This document shows, piece after piece, positions 9,263 to 16,344 of a DNA stretch of 16,344 nt; the first letter of the stretch is position 1; the number at the start of each line of letters is the position of its first letter. Source of the stretch: Saccoglossus kowalevskii (taxonomy: Eukaryota > Hemichordata > Enteropneusta > Harrimaniidae); the NCBI RefSeq assembly GCF_000003605.2, contig NW_003135841.1, positions 131,189 through 147,532 of the forward strand. Reading direction: 5' to 3'. The notes under the pieces were generated by a model that was not told the origin of the DNA, made no database searches, and saw only the letters and a list, made by a program, of their open reading frames with translations. Position numbers and translations under genes: made by a program.

Positions 9263-12200
9263 CTGTAATGATTAACAGGAAATTAAATTTATACTCTATA
9301 TTTTATGCAAAAGATTCCAGCAAATACGCACACACAGAGCAATACACAAAAAGACGGCCCAACATTGTTGTCATGGAAACAATGATTTTGTAAATCCTAT
9401 CCCAGTGGCCATTACAAATTTAAAATTGGCCAAGATACGTACGACTGACGTCTGTCATCTCAAAAACAAATTCGGTAACCCAAGTTTTTTCTTTGTCCTG
9501 TCGAATAGAGCCATATGATGTGCAATACTATAGGTCAGATTTCCAACTTTGGTTAAAGCGCGGTGGTCGTCGCGCAGCGCGTGTTCGAATTACATGTAAA
9601 TAAACAATGTATTTTACATGCGTTGTACACGTCGCTATGAGTCTCATATCGAACAGGGCGCGGCACTGCCGCCCTTTAAACAACGGACACTGTCTTGCAA
9701 TCACATAAGGCGCTCTCTACGGTCCAATGTACATGCCAACAGCCCACTGCGGACGCTCAGCAAACTGACTCCTACGAGTATAAACCAAACAGTCAACTTT
9801 ATGTAAACAAAAAAGGTCTCATGGTTCTCACTCTCTCGACGATATTTTGACGGTCATTTGCATGGAAAGTATTTGCATTGAAAAGGGTGATCCTGAGACG
9901 CATTGCAATGCGTCGTAGACAACTAACAGTTATCTGAGAATGCATGGACGTATTCATGGTATTCTACTTTTCATCAAATCAATAGGGAGCCAGACACAGG
10001 CCAGAAATTAATCATAATTCTTACCTCAATGTAACAAAACTCCTCACAGATTGATCCATCTGGACAATGTCTGTTAGCGGGGCTTAGGTACAAATCGTCG
10101 GCTTTCGCAAATCGCACGTACATCGGAAGAAGTGTGTAAACGTTGTGCGTCCCGGAATAAAATTGTGATAACTTGATGACGTCAGTCAACGCACTCTCTA
10201 ATTGGCATACTGGTAGACAGTACTCGGCTGTCTTGATGCTGAATAGAACAGAGTAGGTGGAAAAGAAAATGTATATTAATGTGTATTTGGTCTAAATAAT
10301 GTTATAATGTGTAAGTTATTTAACTTTGAATCAATGAACCAATAGAAAGTTGTGCTAGTGCAATAGTAAACGTCCGGGCCCGTATGACGGACATACTTTG
10401 CCGAGCCAAGTCGACCACTGTATTGTGAACATGGCTAGTGAATTCAAAGTATCAAGCTCGAAATTCAATCCATGGTTGTATTTGTTTCTGCTTCGAGCAC
10501 CGTGCCCGGGCCCGAGTCGACCACTGCAATGTGAACACAGCTGTGAGATTCCAACTTGAATTGGACAGCAAACTGTAATCGGAAACTTAGAACAAATAGT
10601 CCTGCCACCACGGTCGTACATGTTGCTGCCTCGAGCATCGTGCTCGAGTCAACCACTCCAATGTGAACACAACTATTGAATTTAAATTATCTAGTTCAAG
10701 ATTCAATCAGACCGCACTGAAAACAGTTGTTCCATTATAGTTGTATTTGTTGCTATTCCATTAAAATTCAGAATCTAAGAAACAATCAATTATAATAATT
10801 TCTTATGAACGATATATTTAAATTGAATTATTGGCCCCCTGATATACATCATTTCTGAAGTACATTAAAAGCAAAAATATAAGATATTATATTTCTGATG
10901 ACGACATACTTACTGAATATTTCCGTTAGTGAAAGTCAATACGTTGTACCATTTGTGTATGTAGGGTAAGAATCGAGAAAAGTTATCCAAGCCACAGTCA
11001 GTTATTCCCGGCATGCATTGCGTACAGCAACAATGGGCACAGTTTTGAATGCACATCGCAGAACAGTCAGTCTGTTGAGGAACAACACGGAACATTCACC
11101 TGTAACGACTACTATGTGTTTTGACATCCACTAAAGATAATACTACTATTACTCAAACGTTAGAAAGCCTAAACCTTGTGCTTCTGTCACGTGATGTTCA
11201 GTATAAATAAAATTCCTTTGTTTAAACCAAAAAATACAGTTTGCAGTACAAGGGTGCAATTTCTATAATTTGATTGGGTCACGATTTATATTTCGCTTAT
11301 TCCCGGCGTCCTTTGCCAATTGTGGCTTGGTACGCCACGACACCTGAGGCGGGAACCTGCCAAGATTTATATAAGTCGCGCCCTCTAGTGACGGAGCGCT
11401 TCTGAAATGACGTATATGAGTTAACGCAATGTCGTTCGACGACCATATTTGGTTGTGAAATCGTTCGTCATCTAGAATATAGTAACATCTCAAAAACATA
11501 ATTTTCACTGATCAATGGCTAGATAAATGTTACTCGGTTCTTCATGTTTATGTTCTGTCCAAATAAAAAAGAAACTTTCTACTAATCAACTTGAAATATA
11601 CTGGAAATTAATTTGGCTTAACGGTTAGCGTAGTCAAGCTTATAAACGAAATCAACTGATCGTACTGTACGTCATCGAAAGAACACACACACAAACTTCG
11701 AGCCTGTTTCCAATCGTTATGTGCTTTATAGTGTCACTCGCTCTCATACCGTGGTCCCAGCATGCAGTTTTGCAAGATAAGGTGTCGAGAGTGTGACATA
11801 GTTACTTACCTGTACAACTTGGCAGGCAGATTTACCTCGGCAACCCGAACAACAACACCCACACTGACAATCCAGACAATAATCACATTGACAACAACCA
11901 TTGTAATCGACTTCATCCCCAGCTAAATAAACAGCTTTCACGTATTTGCGGGAGCTACAACAACGGTTTCTCGCGAACGGGTTAATTAATAGCGAGAAAA
12001 ACTTCCCTTGTTGACTATACATAGCTCTCACATCTTCGGGGAGGCGAAAATTTTCAGTATTGGGCGGCCAGTCGATTTTTACTTCGGTTCTTCTTTCTTT
12101 TATGTTGAACATTTTCCTACAGTCGAAGGTTACGGTGTAAATGATGCCCATCGAACCTAGTCCAACTGCGACTGCGCGGAAGACGTCACTGCTTACAATC

Positions 12201-14456
12201 TCTAAGGGATCTGCACCATATGTAGCATTGTTCACTCTTTCTTCTACGGAACTGAACTCTTCATCTGTTTCGCCTGTTTCCGGTTTTCTTACTTTTACTT
12301 GAATTCCTCCAGAGATAACAAGATGAAATCCAGAAGTAAAGTTAGACTGCAGAAACAAAAATATTAAGAAAGTTAATACTGGTACAATCGGCAGTTTACG
12401 TTTCGTTTAATTTCTTTGTCGTTAAACAAGTTTTAGCTTTCATAGCGTAAAAAACTGAATCGCGCCCGAGATTCGATTTACGATTCTCATTCAAATTGGT
12501 GGGTATACGCATAATTTGGCAAAATGAATACTAACTCAGTAATAATCAACTAGGACCCAAGATCAATCACGGTTAACCTACGAGTGCTCGTGATTCAAAG
12601 ATCACCAAACAAGCTATGAGAATATGACGTAGAAGTTGTACTTACAGAAAACGAGGCTATGACGTAAAGTTTTATTTACACTAAACGAGGCTAGGACGTA
12701 GAAGTGTAGCTACACTAAACTTGACTATGACGTAAACTTTTACTTACACTAAAGGCTATGACGTTAAGTTTTAATTACACTACACGAGGCTATGACGTAT
12801 AGTTTACTTAAGCAAAACGAGGCTATGACGTAGAAGTTTTACTTACGCAAAACGAGGCTATGACGTAGAAGTTTTACTTACACTAAACAAGGCTATGATG
12901 TAGAAGTGTACCTACACTAAACTTAACTATGACGTAAACTTTTACTTACACTAAAGGCTATGACGTTAAGTTTTAATTACACTACACGAGGCTATGACGT
13001 AGTAGTTTCCTTACGCAAAACGAGGCTATGACGTAGAAGTTTTACTTACACAAAACGAGGCTGGACGTTGAAGTTTTACTTACACAAAACGAGGCTATGA
13101 CGTAGAAGTTTGCATACATACCATTGTCTGTGTCCCCACTAAAGAGCCATGTGTTGAAGTGCTGACAATACCAGCTACTGTCTGTCCGGCGTAGTTGCCC
13201 ATTGCAGGGAAAGCTAGACCGTGCGCCTTGTCTAATATACGGACACAGTCGTGAACTTTCATCCCACCTTGAACCGTTACGTGATACACGGAATGATCGC
13301 TACTTGACGATCTGACATCTAATATCCGATCAAGATTCTTCATATCTATGATGCGAAATTGCAGTGGAGTACTTAGTCACATAATACGACAATTGCCATA
13401 CACACGCGTACGCACGCGTACACGCAAACACGCATGATTCTTGTATTATCGGGCCGAAAAAATACAGATAAAGTTTCAAAATTACACAAAAATAGAATAA
13501 CATATTAGACGAATACTTCTCGTGCATGTTTTAAAAAAATGATAAAGCGAACGCGCACCAATAGTCATAGCCAGGTAATCTGTGGCCATAAAAACATTCT
13601 GATATATAAATAAAAGCAATGTGAAAATTAGTGTATAAGTGCATATGCGACCAAACTCCGTAAAACTGGTCACGTGATAAGAACTCACCAATCAGGATAT
13701 CCCTTACACTGGTTAATTTGGACCATGAAGACCCAGTACCAACAGCGCGTGCGTGAAGTTTTGTTCTGTATGCATGTCTTACCACTGCTGCAATCTGCTC
13801 GACGGCATCCATACCAACTTCAGATTCACCCATATCAAGAACCATCCCTGGAAAAGCAGTCGTATGGGCGTGCTTTAGTTAAATATGCAATTTGTGACTG
13901 TGTTACGATGGATTATTTATCATAAAATGTATTGCATAAAATTTGTTTTCATTAGTATATTTTTACTAAAGTTGATAAACGCATTGGATTATGATTTGAA
14001 AGACATTGAATAAGAGATGGATTAGGATAGAAAGAATGGTCGTTGAGAGTATGGACTATAACCAATTATGAGTTGTAGAGCGTATGTAATACAATACAGT
14101 TCGCGAAAAAAAAATTTGAAATTGAAAACAAAACCAATATACTAGTGTAGGCCTCAAACAGAGCGAGAGACCACGCGACTCGTTTTGGTCCTATTCTCGA
14201 GGGCGGACGTCTGCAACCATCACAAAAACTCTCGGAAATAATGTCATTAGTACTACAAACCTGGAATGGCCGTTTTTCTAACAATCCTATTTACAGGTTG
14301 TAGATATGCTACCATAGGGTTGACAATCTCTGTGCCGTCGTAGTTGTAGAAGCTCCTTTTATGCCCATAGCTACAACTCTGAATACAAGGCCACCAGCAC
14401 TGGCCGTATTTTCTCAATCCAAAACAGCAGTCGACACAAGAACAAGAGTTCCCCAT
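8909..14456 (-). CDS. FAD-dependent aldonolactone oxidoreductase (L-gulonolactone / D-arabinono-1,4-lactone oxidase-like), 7 coding exons
   Basis: The coding exons are 14456-14261, 13847-13689, 13345-13122, 12346-11810, 11071-10914, 10238-10025 and 9262-8909. All introns are GT-AG with phases 1, 1, 0, 0, 2, 0. The sum is 1842 nt, or 613 residues plus stop. The FAD-binding (PCMH/VAO-type) domain spans about residues 50-270. It contains YLQPVN, RAVGTGSSWSKLTSVRDILI, the FAD loop GQTVAGIVSTSTHGS (172-186) and VGLGSMGIIYTVTF. The C-terminal ALO domain carries RARPHWAK (522-529), the family's conserved HWAK signature. Such enzymes oxidise aldonolactones, for example L-gulono-1,4-lactone in ascorbate synthesis; the substrate here is unproven. 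At 613 residues it exceeds the roughly 440 of vertebrate GULO, owing to an N-terminal extension, a Cys-rich insertion (322-398) and a 45-residue tail. Ser105 replaces the usual covalent-flavin His. The start at 14456 has an in-frame upstream TAG and A at -3, G at +4. Confidence 0.9.
9897..9914. repeat. 18-bp perfect palindrome in intron 6
   Basis: GACGCATTGCAATGCGTC equals its own reverse complement over all 18 bases. It lies in the 762-bp intron 6 of the oxidoreductase gene. Confidence 0.8.
10025..10238 (-). CDS. Coding exon 6: ALO-domain core
   Basis: The acceptor CTGTTCTATTCAG and donor GAG|GTAAGA bound residues 425-496. The first base completes a His codon split by intron 5. The product includes VYTLLPMYVRFAKADDLYLSP, resembling the conserved 'P.e.RF...D..yLSP' segment of ALO domains. 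Confidence 0.88.
10405..10760. repeat. Three-copy repeat of about 105-130 bp in intron 5
   Basis: The motif tcgaccactg.aatgtgaac begins at 10411, 10517 and 10649 (the last diverged to tcaaccactc). Each copy continues with a tcaagctcgaaattcaatc-like segment and a ttgtatttgtt.ct-like segment. Between copies lie GC-rich inverted sequences such as ctcgagcatcgtgctcgag (10630-10648). It lies wholly within intron 5. Confidence 0.75.
10914..11071 (-). CDS. Coding exon 5: second half of Cys-rich insertion
   Basis: The acceptor TTGTTCCTCAACAG and donor CA|GTAAGT bound residues 373-425. An earlier AG (TTACAG) would place a TGA in frame, so the later acceptor was chosen. Eight Cys fall in residues 375-391 and another at 398. 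It continues into FSRFLPYIHKWYNVLTFT, a return to ordinary ALO-domain-like sequence. Confidence 0.85.
11810..12346 (-). CDS. Coding exon 4: FAD domain end and first half of Cys-rich insertion
   Basis: The acceptor TTTTTGTTTCTGCAG and a perfect CAG|GTAAGT donor bound 179 codons (residues 194-372), phase 0 at both ends. It contains FRAVAVGLGSMGIIYTVTF, conserved in the family, then the start of the substrate domain and a stretch (344-362) with ten Cys in 19 residues. Confidence 0.92.
12615..13112. repeat. Intron 3 minisatellite, about 35-bp unit, about 15 copies, with higher-order structure
   Basis: The consensus on the plus strand is near ggctatgacgtagaagtttt then acttacacaaaacga. About 15 units run from 12615 to 13112. 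The order of variant units repeats with a period of about 202 bp (six units): the variants starting at 12689 recur at 12891 in the same sequence. On the gene's strand many units read GTGTAAGTAAAA, a 5' splice-site consensus. Confidence 0.9.
13122..13345 (-). CDS. Coding exon 3: FAD loop GQTVAGIVSTSTHGS
   Basis: This exon encodes residues 119-193, including the second flavin-contacting loop (STSTHGS), which is highly diagnostic of the GULO/ALO/GLDH family. It ends ATG|GTATGT, phase 0, and the intronic minisatellite starts within about 15 bp of the donor. Confidence 0.9.
13689..13847 (-). CDS. Coding exon 2: start of FAD-binding domain
   Basis: The acceptor TGCTTTTCCAG and donor G|GTGAGT bound residues 66-119. 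It contains RAVGTGSSWSKL, the pyrophosphate-loop segment. The sixth to ninth residues align with the GGHS-type motif of GULO relatives, but Ser105 occupies the His position. The split codon at the end rebuilds an Asp, giving ILIDMKNLDRILDV as in family members. Confidence 0.88.
14261..14456 (-). CDS. Coding exon 1: acylation-type Cys-rich N-terminus
   Basis: This exon encodes residues 1-65 plus one base of codon 66. It begins MGNSCSCVDCCFG and has seven Cys in the first 28 residues, then YDGTEIVNPMVAYLQPVN, which leads into the FAD domain. It ends at CAG|GTTTGT, a weak but usable donor, phase 1. The nearby alternative GTAAAT at about 14296 would cut the YLQPVN region and fits worse. Confidence 0.8.
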
Positions 14457-14503
14457 ACTAACATTCAGGTTACCCACCGAATTCCGACGATGAATCTAAT
14501 TTT
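14457..14503 (-). other. Probable 5' UTR part of exon, preceded by a splice acceptor
   Basis: On the minus strand TTTGTTTATTTTCAG ends at 14504, a strong pyrimidine-tract acceptor 47 nt before the chosen ATG. This implies a non-coding 5' exon farther to the right, which I cannot place. A TAG in frame upstream of the ATG supports the start. Confidence 0.5.
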
Positions 14504-15553
14504 CTGAAAATAAACAAACAAAAATACCATCTCACAGATCGATTGTAATAAACAATTGAAGAAATAAATGTAAAAAAATATATTATTTTAAAGCTGCCAT
14601 TTTTGCGTCATTTAGCAACGATAGCTTTTGTGCTGGTGGTGTAGCTCAAATCATAAACAATGAAGCTCAAATCGACAACTCTGTTGTTGTTTAAAATATA
14701 GCAAATCTCTGTCACTACCTACAGCCATCGACACCGTGAGTTTCTTTCTGTCACAATTTACGCCACAGTAGCGTGTCGTCGCTAGATGGCGCACTTTTGG
14801 GCGAGGGGGTATTCATGTAATTTACAAAGTAAAACTGGAACAGTGGAACAGAGGGCGTGATCGTGGGAAATCTTGTATTGGAAAGCTTAAAATCTCAAGT
14901 AATTTGTTTTACACTGAAATACATGTCTGAAGTTCACGATTGCTAAATGATGTTGCAACATTTCAAAGATGTCACAAAGTTCACAAATGCCGCTGAATGT
15001 ATTTACTGGTATTTTTAATTTCCACACCCCGGTTTTCGGACCCATAAAACATATTTGCTTCAATTGTATTTAAAGGCTGTATATATGTTTTCATGTCCTT
15101 TATTGCTTTAGAATACTAGCCTTGATTGCTTAATCGTCCATATTATTACTTCTATTTGTCTGAAATACTAGCCCTAGGTAATCGTGTGAGCTCACACATT
15201 CTGTAATGTTCATTTTCCCACGATTACAATTTATTTCTTGGCAAATTTATTTTGTTCCATTTTTGGCAATTTTTATATTATGTTCCTAGCAACCAATATT
15301 TTTGAAATCAGCACAAGTTAATTTGCATATAACAAAAAATTAACTTTACTAGTATTAATTGTAACAAAGATTCGTCCTCTAATTATAAGTTATTTAAATA
15401 ATTAATTTATAAATTATTAAGTACACGCCTTTATGGCATTAAATATATTTGAGATTTTGTTTTCATAACGAATGCATGGTTTACTATTGTGTTTGTAAAA
15501 AAAGACCATTCCTCCAGACGTTATCAAATGCTGTTTGAATGCCTATAAAGCAT
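14504..15553. other. Upstream non-coding region of the oxidoreductase gene
   Basis: There is no coding ORF with recognisable features. It probably holds the promoter and a first non-coding exon, neither of which can be placed. It includes the palindrome gtgtgagctcacac (15184-15197) and an AT-rich palindromic run near 15385-15420. Confidence 0.4.
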
Positions 15554-15803
15554 GTATACAACGTGACTTTCTATTTACAATGTATACAACGCGACTTTCT
15601 ATTTACAATGTATACAACGTGACTTTCTATTTACAATGTATACAACGTGACTTTCTATTTACAATGTATACAACGCGACTTTCTATTTACAATGTATACC
15701 ACGTGACTTTCTATTTACAATGTATACAACGTGACTTTCTATTTACAATGTATACCACGTGACTTTCTATTTACAATGTATACCACGTGACTTTCTATTT
15801 ACA
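15554..15803 (+). repeat. 28-bp minisatellite, about nine copies
   Basis: The unit is gtatacaacgtgactttc followed by tatttacaat, repeated head to tail about 8.9 times with almost no indels. Variation is confined to two sites: caacgtg, caacgcg or ccacgtg. Three units (6, 8 and 9) thereby contain the E-box CACGTG. Because 28 is not a multiple of three, the open frame across it (15535-15762) cycles through all three readings of the unit and looks incidental. Confidence 0.95.
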
Positions 15804-16344
15804 GGTAGTTATTTACTTGTTTTTAGACCATACATTTGGTCTGTTATGCGGTATACCTTACGCAATCCTGCAATGTTTTTTTTTAATAAACATCAGAGCT
15901 ATATGTTATAAATTTAGAGCGGTAACCACCATATTTCGTTTTCTGAATAGCTGTTTTTTTTCTTTGACGCTCAGCAGTTTCAAATGCTTTTTAAATTTCC
16001 ACAAAGGCACGGTGAAATTTCTCTCTCTCTTTTGAAAAAATAAACGTTCTTCACCACGATTGTAAATAGAAAACATTATCGAATAGCATCTCTGACCGCG
16101 GTGTGAATAGTTTGCCGGCTAAACATAGCGTAACTATTACAACCTTGTCTGTTGTACCCACATTTTCAATCATCAACTGCAGTTGTAGGACATGTCTGTG
16201 AAGTTGTTGAGAGTGTTTTTCACCAAAAATTAAAAAAACTAAATTGGAAAAAAAAATGAGAGGTAACCCCAAGCTATATAAATTATCAAGGCAATCAGGA
16301 AAGTTATAAGAAGTCAAAATTACTTTTTTACTAAAAAAAGACAG
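15804..16344. other. Right-edge stretch without a recognised gene
   Basis: Two ORFs of 82 and 88 codons exist (15787-16035 plus; 16051-16317 minus) but show no domain, no splice-linked partner and low-complexity flanks. A short inverted match to the minisatellite unit (attgtaaatagaaa) lies near 16060. Confidence 0.35.

Noticed and set aside
9555-9595. tRNA-like segment (gcgcggtggtcgtcgcgcagcgcgtgt then ttcgaatt)
   Set aside because: A B-box-like GTTCGAATT is present, but no A box at the right distance and no cloverleaf or acceptor stem could be formed.
11072-11102. Upstream acceptor TTACAG|GTGAATG for coding exon 5
   Set aside because: Its use places TGA in the required frame. The acceptor at 11072 keeps the frame open and has a pyrimidine-rich tract.
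14253-14296. Alternative donor CAACCT|GTAAAT for coding exon 1
   Set aside because: It would remove the residues linking YLQPVN to the FAD domain and give a phase that does not join exon 2 in frame. CAG|GTTTGT at 14261 does.
15535-15762. 75-codon ORF encoding a repetitive protein
   Set aside because: It exists only because the 28-bp unit lacks stops in all three phases. There is no start context, domain or splice partner.
15554-15803. CRISPR-like array of 28-bp repeats
   Set aside because: Units are directly contiguous with no unique spacers, and the surrounding DNA is eukaryotic. It is a minisatellite.
16051-16317. 88-codon minus-strand ORF
   Set aside because: No motif, signal peptide or exon partner could be recognised, and the flanks are low-complexity. 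It is not supported as a gene without homology.

Overview
The window looks like nuclear DNA from an animal, most likely a marine invertebrate; the phylum cannot be fixed from sequence alone. It is AT-rich and repeat-dense. Its one clear protein-coding gene is broken into short exons by GT-AG introns of 340-780 bp, and a fragment of a non-LTR retrotransposon reverse transcriptase lies at the left edge. There are no prokaryotic signals such as operons, Shine-Dalgarno sites or tightly packed ORFs.

Left third (1-4150): a 5'-broken LINE reverse-transcriptase fragment lies on the minus strand (1-522). It is followed by a 39-bp direct repeat around a poly-C tract, about 2 kb with no recognisable gene, and a TG microsatellite. 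Next comes a small stem-loop element whose 35-bp arms enclose a 47-nt piece of 28S rRNA. Beyond it are decayed tandem repeats of about 130 bp and a frameshifted minus-strand ORF of unknown identity.

Middle (4150-8900): four related repeat blocks occur in the order A-B-C-D. B (5458-6101) and D (7519-8161) are nearly identical; A and C are much more diverged. No gene is supported here.

Right half (8909-14503): a complete minus-strand gene with seven coding exons, all with GT-AG junctions and consistent phases, totalling 1842 nt and 613 residues. It encodes an FAD-dependent aldonolactone oxidoreductase of the L-gulonolactone oxidase / D-arabinono-1,4-lactone oxidase type. Unusual features are Ser where the covalent-flavin His normally sits, a predicted N-terminal acylation motif, and a very Cys-rich insertion. 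Intron 3 holds a minisatellite of about 35 bp that repeatedly carries a consensus 5' splice site in the gene's own orientation. Intron 5 holds a second small repeat family.

Right end (14504-16344): AT-rich non-coding DNA with a homogeneous 28-bp, nine-copy minisatellite at 15554-15803.
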